Part shown: one piece after another, positions 48,854-56,411 of the stretch
Layout of the letters: each line of letters opens with the position of its first letter
Numbering within the stretch: position 1 is the stretch's first letter
Assembly (NCBI RefSeq): GCF_033708015.1
Contig: NZ_CP137920.1
Span: 2,108,001 to 2,172,000 of the forward strand
DNA length: 64,000 bases
Source: Proteus vulgaris
Lineage (GTDB): Bacteria > Pseudomonadota > Gammaproteobacteria > Enterobacterales > Enterobacteriaceae
Direction of reading: 5' to 3'
Notes under the pieces: generated by a model
Told to the model about the DNA's origin: nothing
Seen by the model: only the letters and a program-made list of their open reading frames with translations
The model's database searches: none
Program-made: the position numbers and the translations under genes

Positions 48854-48880
48854 CCCTCGCTTTTTATATAAAAGCGAGGG
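48854..48880 (-). terminator. Stable hairpin after murJ
   Basis: CCCTCGCTTTT and AAAAGCGAGGG form a perfect 11-bp stem around TATAT, 15 bases past the murJ stop. No T run follows on the minus strand (GGAAAAAATT), so it is an RNA 3'-end hairpin and not a canonical terminator. Confidence 0.5.
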
Positions 48881-48894
48881 ATCTGTGTTATCCG

Positions 48895-50430
48895 CTATAA
48901 AGCACGTAGTGAGAAATGACGAGGTCTAAATCCTAGGGCATACAGTGCAACAAAATAACTTCCTGCTCCAACGACTACAACTAATAACAAGCGTAAAATA
49001 CGCATTAGCATACTGCCAATATCCCAACTAGGCATGATCCACAGCATTCCAGCTAATACCCCACCCATTACGGCAAGCGCAATAACAAGTTTTAATAAGA
49101 ACATAGGCCAACCCGCTAAAGGCTGATAGATATCTTTCTTACGGATCTGCCAAAACAACATAGAGGCATTAAAACACGCCGCAATACCAATTGAGAGCGC
49201 TAGCCCCACATGTTTTAAGCTACCAATAAACGCAAGGTTCATTAATTGTGTGAGGATCAATGTAGCAATCGCAATTTTTACTGGTGTTTTAATGTCCTGA
49301 CGAGAATAGAAACCTGGTGCTAAGATTTTTATGATAATCAATCCCATTAATCCAACACAGTAAGCGATTAGCGCTTGTTGCGTCATCAATGCATCATGAG
49401 CATTAAAATTACCATACTGGAACAACGACGCCGTTAAAGGTCCTGACAATACCGCTAAACCAATAGTACAAGGCAGTGCTAATAAGAAACACAGTCTCAA
49501 TCCCCAATCCATTAATTTTCTATATTCTTCTGTATTGCCACTGGCAAAACTCTTAGACAATGAGGGAAGTAAGATTGTACCTAATGCAACACCTAATACC
49601 CCTGTCGGTAATTCCATCAAACGGTCGGCGTAATACATCCAAGAAACTGAACCAGAAACTAAGAAGGAAGCAAAAATCGTATTGATAATTAATGATATTT
49701 GGCTAACAGAAACCCCTAAAATAGCAGGTCCCATCAGTTTCATCACACGCCAAACACCGCTATTTCTAAATGAAATGCGGGGTAAAACAAGCATACCAAT
49801 TTTTTTCAAATGCGGTAATTGATAGCCAAGCTGTAATATTCCGCCAGCAACCACCGCCCAAGCCAGTGCCATAATAGGAGGATTACAATAAGGTGCGACG
49901 ACTAAAGCGAAAAAGATCATGCTAACATTGAGTAATGTCGGTGCAAAAGCGGGTACTGAAAAACGATTCCACGTATTTAAAATAGAGCCTGTCAATGAAG
50001 CTAATGAAATAAGAAAAATATAAGGAAAGGTGATCCTTAATAGATCGGTCGTTAATTGAAATTTATCAGGAGAACTACTAAAGCCGGGTGCCGTAACATA
50101 AATCACCCAAGGCGCAGCAATAATACCAATCACAGTGACTACGGCTAAAATAAGCGTCAGCATACCCGAAACATAAGCAATAAAAGTACGCGTTGCTTCC
50201 TCACCTTGCTGATTTTTATATTCGGCTAAGATCGGGACAAATGCTTGAGAAAAAGCCCCTTCTGCAAAAATACGACGTAATAAGTTTGGCAATTTAAACG
50301 CAACAAAAAAGGCATCTGTTGCCATACCGGCGCCAAAAATACGCGCAATAATCGCATCACGAATAAATCCTAGTACCCGTGAAAATAAGGTCATAGAACT
50401 CACCGCAGCAAGTGATTTAAGTAAATTCAT
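48895..50430 (-). CDS. murJ: Lipid II flippase MurJ
   Basis: A 511-residue MOP-superfamily protein with about 14 membrane helices that flips lipid II to the periplasmic face. The N-terminus [20 protein letters not shown] and [15 protein letters not shown] are near-invariant, and [20 protein letters not shown] and [20 protein letters not shown] are MurJ hallmarks, including functionally important Arg residues. The length equals E. coli MurJ (MviN). In E. coli yceH and mviM precede it; here a TetR gene does. Confidence 0.96.
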   Translation of the reverse strand: MNLLKSLAAVSSMTLFSRVLGFIRDAIIARIFGAGMATDAFFVAFKLPNLLRRIFAEGAFSQAFVPILAEYKNQQGEEATRTFIAYVSGMLTLILAVVTVIGIIAAPWVIYVTAPGFSSSPDKFQLTTDLLRITFPYIFLISLASLTGSILNTWNRFSVPAFAPTLLNVSMIFFALVVAPYCNPPIMALAWAVVAGGILQLGYQLPHLKKIGMLVLPRISFRNSGVWRVMKLMGPAILGVSVSQISLIINTIFASFLVSGSVSWMYYADRLMELPTGVLGVALGTILLPSLSKSFASGNTEEYRKLMDWGLRLCFLLALPCTIGLAVLSGPLTASLFQYGNFNAHDALMTQQALIAYCVGLMGLIIIKILAPGFYSRQDIKTPVKIAIATLILTQLMNLAFIGSLKHVGLALSIGIAACFNASMLFWQIRKKDIYQPLAGWPMFLLKLVIALAVMGGVLAGMLWIMPSWDIGSMLMRILRLLLVVVVGAGSYFVALYALGFRPRHFSLRAL

Positions 50431-50572
50431 AAGTCATTCTAATTTTTGTTGAATGGAATAAAAAGAAAGGGACTATACTCCGTCTCTAACATCGAAAAAT
50501 CAATCCTCATTAGCTAAGAATATGCGAATTCGGCTTACCTTAGACTAATTAATGTGATTAAAAAATAGCTAT

Positions 50573-51169
50573 TTATGGCTTTATGAGCATTTTTCTCAAC
50601 ATGATTTCCAACATAACGTGATCCTCATTGCCATTAAACTCAGGATCAATAATATTTCTTCCCATGGAACCATCTGCGATGACTAACAGCCATGTTGCAA
50701 TTTTCTCGGGCTCTAGTGTTGGGTCTATTTGTCCTTTTTTAATACCGTTTTTCAGCATCGCAATCAAACGCTGTTTGTTTTTTCTTTCATTTTCAATAAA
50801 AATCTGGTGAATGCTCGCATTACGCGATGCTTCAGCAAAAATTTCAATACTAATACGCGCATATTCGGGGTGATTATAGAGCGCTATAATTTCCTTCATT
50901 AAATCGATGATTGCTTGAATACACCCTTCTTCGTTTTCATAGCGACAAAAGATACTGTCAAACAGTTGTGTATCTTCTAATGCAATTGCCTCAATAATCG
51001 AATTCTTATTCGGAAAGTAATGAAATACATTCCCAGGACTCATACCCGCCTCATGACAGATTTCTGCTGTTGATGTGGAGTGAAAGCCTTTTACAGCAAA
51101 GCAACGTATTGCAGCATCAATAATGTGCTTCATTTTCGCTTTTTGTTTTTCAGTAACCGTCTTGTTCAT
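50573..51169 (-). CDS. TetR-family transcriptional repressor
   Basis: A 198-residue TetR-type regulator. The helix-turn-helix is at about residues 15-60: IIDAAIRCFAVKGFHSTSTA, then EAGMSPGNVFHYFPNKNSII. The C-terminal helical domain ends with a TetR_C-type pattern (MLKNGIKKGQIDPTLEPEKI). It is divergent from an acetyltransferase gene, and the 100-base gap holds two tandem TAGAC[TC]-N4-AGTCTA sites, so it very probably controls that gene and itself. With the acetyltransferase it sits where E. coli has yceH and mviM. Confidence 0.88.
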   Translation of the reverse strand: MNKTVTEKQKAKMKHIIDAAIRCFAVKGFHSTSTAEICHEAGMSPGNVFHYFPNKNSIIEAIALEDTQLFDSIFCRYENEEGCIQAIIDLMKEIIALYNHPEYARISIEIFAEASRNASIHQIFIENERKNKQRLIAMLKNGIKKGQIDPTLEPEKIATWLLVIADGSMGRNIIDPEFNGNEDHVMLEIMLRKMLIKP

Positions 51170-51198
51170 AACATTAAAAATCTCTGGACAAAATAAAT

Positions 51199-51214
51199 TA
51201 GACTGATTAGTCTA
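51199..51214. promoter_or_regulatory. TetR-type operator 1
   Basis: TAGACT-GATT-AGTCTA is a perfect inverted repeat, 30 bases before the repressor start and 59 before the acetyltransferase start. Confidence 0.65.
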
Positions 51215-51221
51215 TAAAAAA

Positions 51222-51237
51222 TAGACCAAGCAGTCTA
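51222..51237. promoter_or_regulatory. TetR-type operator 2
   Basis: TAGACC-AAGC-AGTCTA repeats operator 1 with one mismatch. The centres are 23 bases apart, about two helical turns, compatible with cooperative binding. Confidence 0.6.
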
Positions 51238-51272
51238 AAAAGTTAACCCTATTATTGCAGAGTAACAATATC

Positions 51273-51944
51273 ATGCAATTACTTAATGAACACTATCAGC
51301 TTCGTGTTGCAGAACCTTCAGATATTCCTGAGATTATTCAATTATTTGCACAAGCATTTTATTGTAAATTGAACGCTTTTAATATTGATAGCACTAATCC
51401 TAATCAACATCGGCAATTAGAAGCAGTTTGGAATTCATTAGCATGTAAAAAAAATAGCCAACAATTTGTTGTTACTGATAATGGCAAGATAATTGCGACA
51501 TTTTGTTTAGTGATAAAAGAAAACAGCTTTATTTCAAATCCTTTTAGTAAAACACCTTTTTGGAATTATTGGCGCTTTGGTATCACTCATTATATTAAGC
51601 AAAAGATCTTCTTTTCTTTATTTGATTATATGCCAAATGAAAATGAGGCTTATTTGGCACATATTGCTGTTTTATCATCATATCAAGGACATGGCATTGC
51701 CTACGCTATACTTGAGTGGTTAACCCAATATAGTAAAGATGTTCTGAAAAAAGCGTATTTATCGCTTTATGTCGATATTCATCATGAAGGTGCGCTTTAT
51801 TTGTATCAAAAGAATGGATTTTATATTGAAAAAGAAGAATCATCACGCTTAACACAGTCTATTTTCCATATTCAACATTGGTACTATATGTTGAAAAAAA
51901 CGGGTTTCATGCCTACTAGTTCTCGCAAACCTAGATCTCGCTAA
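51273..51944 (+). CDS. GNAT-family N-acetyltransferase
   Basis: A 223-residue GNAT enzyme using acetyl-CoA. The N-terminal YQLRVAEPSDIPEIIQLFAQ is typical, the acetyl-CoA motif A is LAHIAVLSSYQGHGIAYAIL, and LSLYVDIHHEGALYLYQKNG is motif B. The start at 51273 is the first ATG after the operators; an in-frame TTG 18 bases earlier is an alternative. The ribosome site is weak. Substrate (a small amine, a drug or a protein) unknown. The divergent TetR neighbour suggests an inducible detoxification or modification role (inference). Confidence 0.82.
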   Translation: MQLLNEHYQLRVAEPSDIPEIIQLFAQAFYCKLNAFNIDSTNPNQHRQLEAVWNSLACKKNSQQFVVTDNGKIIATFCLVIKENSFISNPFSKTPFWNYWRFGITHYIKQKIFFSLFDYMPNENEAYLAHIAVLSSYQGHGIAYAILEWLTQYSKDVLKKAYLSLYVDIHHEGALYLYQKNGFYIEKEESSRLTQSIFHIQHWYYMLKKTGFMPTSSRKPRSR

Positions 51945-52030
51945 CATTGTTAAAAAGTAGCTAAAAGCACTGACATAAAGGCATTTTTAATATAATTATA
52001 AACAGTGCTTTTCTTCCCTCGTATTCAATA

Positions 52031-52612
52031 TTAACGTTTTAAATAAGTGCGCGTTGTTAATGCAGTCAATATGTGATCTCGCCACTCTTGATTAATTTGC
52101 AGATAGTTTTTGGCATACCCTTCACGTTCAAAACCATGTTTAGCTAATAGATTCCCACTGCGTAAATTGTGAGGCATATAATTCGCCATAATACGATGCA
52201 TTCCTTGCTGTCGTTGCATATAACGAAGTGTTTCCGTTAACGCTTCTGACATATAGCCCTGACCTTGCCATTTTTCACCGACGGAATACCCTAGAAAACA
52301 GGCATTAAAAGCGCCACGCATAACATTGCTGTAATTAGCAACACCAATAATTTCCTCTTCTTTTTGTGTTAATAGCAAAAAATGAAAAGCACTTTCTTGC
52401 CTGTGTAACTCGTTCATATATTGTAAACGGTGCTCCCAGCCAGAGGGTAAATAATGTGTTTTATCTCTTACGGGTTCCCAAGGAATTAAAAAACGACGAT
52501 TTACCGTATAATAATCCGCCAGTTTTTCAGCATCTCGCTCGTATGCTAAACGAATAACCATTCTTTGTGTTTCAAAACGAATTTTAGGAATTCCGCTACG
52601 ATAACCAAACAT
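52031..52612 (-). CDS. rimJ: Ribosomal protein S5 alanine N-acetyltransferase RimJ
   Basis: A 193-residue GNAT enzyme, nearly the length of E. coli RimJ, that acetylates the N-terminal Ala of ribosomal protein S5. The start [20 protein letters not shown], the middle [19 protein letters not shown] and [18 protein letters not shown], then [20 protein letters not shown], match the family closely. Followed divergently by mdtH, as in E. coli. Confidence 0.94.
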   Translation of the reverse strand: MFGYRSGIPKIRFETQRMVIRLAYERDAEKLADYYTVNRRFLIPWEPVRDKTHYLPSGWEHRLQYMNELHRQESAFHFLLLTQKEEEIIGVANYSNVMRGAFNACFLGYSVGEKWQGQGYMSEALTETLRYMQRQQGMHRIMANYMPHNLRSGNLLAKHGFEREGYAKNYLQINQEWRDHILTALTTRTYLKR

Positions 52613-52809
52613 TACGATCTCATTATCCTTTGATATAAATAAGTCTAATTCTGAAGCAACTCTTCTTATTCTGCCACTAACCTTAATAAAAAAATATCAT
52701 CTTTAATTCACTAGGAATTATGCACATTTAGAGACAGAATAGTCGAAGAAATAAATTATTTCATTCCCCCCTTATTTTATTTAAATTATTTGCTTATTGA
52801 TGGTGAGTA

Positions 52810-54012
52810 ATGGCGCTGGTAACACAAGCCCGCACTTTGGGTAAATATTTCCTCCTAATTGACAATATGTTAGTTGTCTTAGGTTTTTTCGTCGTTTTTC
52901 CACTTATTTCTATTCGTTTCGTCGAACAATTGGGTTGGGCTGGTGTTATTGTCGGCTTTGCATTAGGCCTTAGACAATTAGTACAACAAGGTCTCGGCAT
53001 TTTTGGCGGTGCGATTGCAGACCGTTTTGGCGCTAAACCCATGATAATAACAGGCATGTTATTACGAGCTTTAGGTTTTGCTTTAATGGCAATAGCAGAT
53101 CAACCGTGGATACTTTGGTTATCTTGCATTTTATCTGCATTAGGAGGGACTTTATTTGATCCGCCTCGTACAGCGTTAGTTATCAAATTAACCCGTCCTT
53201 ATGAACGTGGTCGTTTTTACTCTTTATTATTAATGCAAGATAGCGCGGGTGCCGTTATTGGTGCACTCATCGGTAGCTGGTTATTACAGTATGATTTTCA
53301 TTTAGTTTGCTGGGTTGGTGCGGGTGTTTTTGTTATCGCAGCCTTATTTAATGCTTGGTTATTACCTGCTTACCGTATATCTACAACTCGAACGCCAATC
53401 AAAGAAGGGTTAAAACGAGTATTTCTTGATAAACGCTTTGTCAGCTATGTCTTAACGCTGACAGGTTATTTTGTGTTATCCGTTCAAGTCATGTTGATGT
53501 TTCCTATCATTGTCAATGATATTGCGGGTACACCGACAGCAGTAAAATGGATGTATGCCATTGAAGCACTGCTTTCTTTAACATTGCTTTATCCTATTGC
53601 TCGCTGGAGTGAGAAACGTTTCAAATTAGAACAGCGGTTAATGACTGGCTTATTTTTAATGAGTATCAGCATGTTCCCTGTTGGTATGATCCATTCATTA
53701 CAAAGTATCTTCTTGGTTATAGGTCTATTTTACCTTGGCACTATTACTGCTGAGCCTGCACGCGAAACATTAAGTGCATCACTTGCCGATCCTAGAGCTC
53801 GTGGTAGTTATATGGGCTTTAGCCGCTTAGGCTTAGCATTTGGGGGGGCTATTGGATACACCGGTGGTGGATGGATGTATGATTTAGGTAATCAATTTGA
53901 TATGCCAGAATTACCTTGGTTCTTGTTAGGAACCGTAGGTTTTATAACGCTTTATGCATTACATCGCCAATTTAATCGTAAAAAAATAGAAACAGCCATG
54001 CTTACGCCCTAA
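52810..54012 (+). CDS. mdtH: MFS multidrug exporter MdtH
   Basis: A 400-residue major-facilitator protein with 12 membrane helices, matching E. coli MdtH, which is linked to quinolone efflux. Signature segments are [20 protein letters not shown], then [20 protein letters not shown] (motif A), [20 protein letters not shown] and [26 protein letters not shown] lies just before the ATG at 52810. It is divergent from rimJ and is followed by yceB. Confidence 0.94.
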   Translation: MALVTQARTLGKYFLLIDNMLVVLGFFVVFPLISIRFVEQLGWAGVIVGFALGLRQLVQQGLGIFGGAIADRFGAKPMIITGMLLRALGFALMAIADQPWILWLSCILSALGGTLFDPPRTALVIKLTRPYERGRFYSLLLMQDSAGAVIGALIGSWLLQYDFHLVCWVGAGVFVIAALFNAWLLPAYRISTTRTPIKEGLKRVFLDKRFVSYVLTLTGYFVLSVQVMLMFPIIVNDIAGTPTAVKWMYAIEALLSLTLLYPIARWSEKRFKLEQRLMTGLFLMSISMFPVGMIHSLQSIFLVIGLFYLGTITAEPARETLSASLADPRARGSYMGFSRLGLAFGGAIGYTGGGWMYDLGNQFDMPELPWFLLGTVGFITLYALHRQFNRKKIETAMLTP

Positions 54013-54054
54013 AGATCGGGTAAACTTTTAGTTATCAATGATCAAGGAGTGTTT

Positions 54055-54609
54055 ATGAAAGCAATCTTTCTAACAACTATATTAATATTGGCAAGCTTAG
54101 TCACAGGGTGTGATCAGCTAAAACAATTAGATGTGAGTGAAAACCTTATTAATGACTATATCAGTCAAAAAATAAATCTCCAGAAACATATTGGTGAAGA
54201 TGACGTTGTATCCGCTGATATTAAATTAAGCAATCTTTCCATTCAAATTGGGCGTACTGAGCCAGGTAAAATTAATCTTTCTGGTACAACCGATCTGATA
54301 ATTAATTCATTCTTTGGCAAAACAAGTGCTAAAGTTGAGCTTACGTTATCAGGTCAACCTTATTATCAAGCTGATAAAGGGGCGATATACATAAAATCAA
54401 TGACTATTGATAGCTACAAAGTCTCTCCAGAAAAAATGGATGCCGTCGTTGTGGCACTAAAACCCTATTTAGATACGACAATCACGACTTACTTTGATAA
54501 TCATCCTGTTTATGTTCTTAATCCAGAAAAAAACAGTGCTGAAGCAGCCGCATTTAAACTGGCTAAAGGAATTGAAGTTAAGCCGGGTAAATTTGTGATC
54601 CAACTCTAA
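54055..54609 (+). CDS. yceB: DUF1439 lipoprotein YceB
   Basis: A 184-residue lipoprotein. MKAIFLTTILILASLVTGC ends in a lipobox (LVTGC). The mature part is a DUF1439/LEA-like beta-rich domain, like E. coli YceB, with VSENLINDYISQKINLQKHI at its start and MDAVVVALKPYLDTTITTYF later. The family may bind lipids; function unproven. The start at 54055 follows AAGGAG by 6 bases and is preferred to a GTG two codons earlier. Near mdtH as in E. coli; grxB is absent between them. Confidence 0.9.
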   Translation: MKAIFLTTILILASLVTGCDQLKQLDVSENLINDYISQKINLQKHIGEDDVVSADIKLSNLSIQIGRTEPGKINLSGTTDLIINSFFGKTSAKVELTLSGQPYYQADKGAIYIKSMTIDSYKVSPEKMDAVVVALKPYLDTTITTYFDNHPVYVLNPEKNSAEAAAFKLAKGIEVKPGKFVIQL

Positions 54610-54652
54610 TAGTTACTCGAGTTGATTAAAATTATTTATCGTCATTAATGAG

Positions 54653-54682
54653 AAAGGCAAACCTAATGGTTTGCCTTTTTTA
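54653..54682 (+). terminator. Terminator after yceB
   Basis: AAAGGCAAACC-TAAT-GGTTTGCCTTT continuing into T residues. Confidence 0.9.
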
Positions 54683-54718
54683 TGAATAATAAAAGACTTT
54701 TACAAAGAAATAGTTATA

Positions 54719-55297
54719 TTACTCTGCTTCTGTATCTTCTGCTTTATCACTCTCTTCATCTGAAAGCTCTTCACGTAATGCTGATAATGCGCCACGAGTA
54801 ATACCTGCTAATGTGCGATAAAAGCCACTTGTTGCGTGAGATTCAACCTTACCTAAAAATGTTCCAGCCCAAGGTAGCAGATATTCATCAAATAATTGTA
54901 TTTGTGCTAATACTTCATCTTCCGCTGCGTTATCTTCAAGCCATGAAGCTGCAAGTAATAAAGAACCAAAACTGTCTGTTGGATTATCAGTAACAGGCAT
55001 CCCCCTTGAAACTAAGAATTGACGAATATCGCCTTCTTTGATCGCTTCATAAGCATGGGCATAAACAGACACCGCGGGCGCTTCCCCACCAAAAAGAGAT
55101 TGGTAGTCAGCATCAACAATAGCCAAATCATTGACACTATTTTTTAATGTATTAAATAGCGCATCTTGCTCTAATGGCCATAGCTGGCTAAGTTTCCCAT
55201 CACCAATCATTTTAATAATGGGTGATAAAATAGGATCCTTGGGCTCACGCTGAAATAATGTACCTAAAAGTCGGCAAACGATTGAAAATTCATTCAT
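54719..55297 (-). CDS. ycdY: TorD/DmsD-family chaperone YcdY
   Basis: A 192-residue all-helical protein like E. coli YcdY, a TorD-family member reported to act as a chaperone for the zinc phosphatase YcdX and to affect swarming. MNEFSIVCRLLGTLFQREPK, SFGSLLLAASWLEDNAAEDE and YLLPWAGTFLGKVESHATSG match the family. The C-terminus adds an acidic tail (LSDEESDKAEDTEAE). Its usual partner ycdX is not next to it: an oxygenase gene and a large AT-rich gene take that place before ghrA. Confidence 0.88.
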   Translation of the reverse strand: MNEFSIVCRLLGTLFQREPKDPILSPIIKMIGDGKLSQLWPLEQDALFNTLKNSVNDLAIVDADYQSLFGGEAPAVSVYAHAYEAIKEGDIRQFLVSRGMPVTDNPTDSFGSLLLAASWLEDNAAEDEVLAQIQLFDEYLLPWAGTFLGKVESHATSGFYRTLAGITRGALSALREELSDEESDKAEDTEAE

Positions 55298-55415
55298 TGT
55301 ATTTTTATCCTAGAAAGTTTCGCGTTATTGTGCTTTTAATAGTAAGAAAATCAACTTTTTTCGTCATTTCTCTTTTATTGTTAATATTCATCTTACTCTC
55401 TTCAACCTCTCAACA

Positions 55416-55468
55416 CAGAAAAAGCGCGCTCTTATTATTAAGTCTTTTACTTAATATAAGAAACGCGC
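55416..55468 (-). terminator. Long terminator hairpin after the 2OG oxygenase gene
   Basis: GCGCG/CGCGC outer arms (55424-55428, 55464-55468) and CTTAT-T-ATTAAGT/ACTTAATATAAG inner arms make a long stem with one bulged base. On the minus strand it runs into TTTTTCTG. Confidence 0.75.
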
Positions 55469-55554
55469 CTAATCCCATGCTATTTATCTTCTAAATCAGT
55501 TTTATAATAAAGTAATAAAAACGATTTTATGACAACAGCACTTTATTGTATTTG

Positions 55555-56163
55555 TTAACTAGCGATATCAAGAAAATTATCTCTTACACCATTCACACGA
55601 AACCACCCTGCAATACTTATTCTCTCTTTATAAGTAGGAAGCACTTCGTGAGGAAATTGTTCTGAAAGAAAAACGACCAAACGTCCACCTTTAGGAGCGA
55701 CTGTTGCAAGTTGATTATCTTCTAAATCATAAATAATTAACTCACCACCATCTTCTTTTTTCCAATCCTCATTAAGATACAAGACTGTCGTTAAGCGTCG
55801 AGTCACATTTTCTTTAAATGCATCCAGATGTTTTTTATAAAAAGCGCCTTTTTCATAACAAGCAAAATGTGCTTCATACTCAAAAAGACCTAAATAAAAC
55901 TCTCGATTAACGGCACGCTGAATAGACTCCATTTGCATTAAGTAATGCTGAACGGGTGCCCCCATTTCTGGTTCTAACCAACGTATTTTATCACTTCGAA
56001 TTGTTGTTTCTGCAAGTCGATTCTCATGACGACCAATACGCGCTTGTTGTGCATTGCCATCAAAACAAGCGCGTAATTGTTGAACAGCCTCTAGTGTGAG
56101 GAAATCATCCCAGACACACCATCCTTTCTCTGCGATTTGCTCAAGAAGCTCTGCTATATTCAT
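55555..56163 (-). CDS. 2-oxoglutarate/Fe(II) oxygenase, prolyl-hydroxylase-like
   Basis: A 202-residue cytoplasmic dioxygenase. Iron ligands are His and Asp in FYKKHLDAFKENV and the later His in SEQFPHEVLPTYKERISIAG, whose Arg would bind 2-oxoglutarate. FYLGLFEYEAHFACYEKGAF and TTVLYLNEDWKKEDGGELII resemble the Pseudomonas PHD-type enzyme PPHD, related to the human HIF prolyl hydroxylases and shown to hydroxylate elongation factor Tu. An EF-Tu or similar target is therefore plausible here (inference). It lies between ycdY and the AvrE-like gene. Stem-loop termination follows. Confidence 0.82.
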   Translation of the reverse strand: MNIAELLEQIAEKGWCVWDDFLTLEAVQQLRACFDGNAQQARIGRHENRLAETTIRSDKIRWLEPEMGAPVQHYLMQMESIQRAVNREFYLGLFEYEAHFACYEKGAFYKKHLDAFKENVTRRLTTVLYLNEDWKKEDGGELIIYDLEDNQLATVAPKGGRLVVFLSEQFPHEVLPTYKERISIAGWFRVNGVRDNFLDIAS

Positions 56164-56411
56164 TAAGTATATTGTCTTATTAACATGGGAAATAACTTTA
56201 TATCACCAAATTAAGTAAATTTGCAATTTAATAAACTAATCTTCTCGACAACTCAATTTTATTAGAGGTAAGCACTGATAATTGAAACAATAACAACATA
56301 AAACAAAATTTTATATCACTGATACTTATTAATATATTCTGACAAATCACCTTATATAGAAGAAACTAATTGATAACATTAAAAAATAGTTAAACTAAAC
56401 AAATGATTAAT

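Larger units (their letters stand above)
47918..48894. other. About 1 kb AT-rich region with no recognisable gene
   Basis: No open frame of useful length, tRNA or recognisable RNA is seen on either strand. It holds two related perfect palindromes (48113-48128 and 48253-48267), a purine-rich run around 48010-48070, and a stable hairpin near the murJ end (48854-48880). It lies upstream of the small lipoprotein gene and downstream of murJ, both on the minus strand. It could house an unannotated small RNA or a long leader, or be remnant DNA. Confidence 0.5.

Noticed and set aside
55258..55494. Plus-strand open frame with a hydrophobic stretch
   Set aside because: It starts inside ycdY and runs through the oxygenase terminator hairpin; no ribosome site or homology-like pattern.
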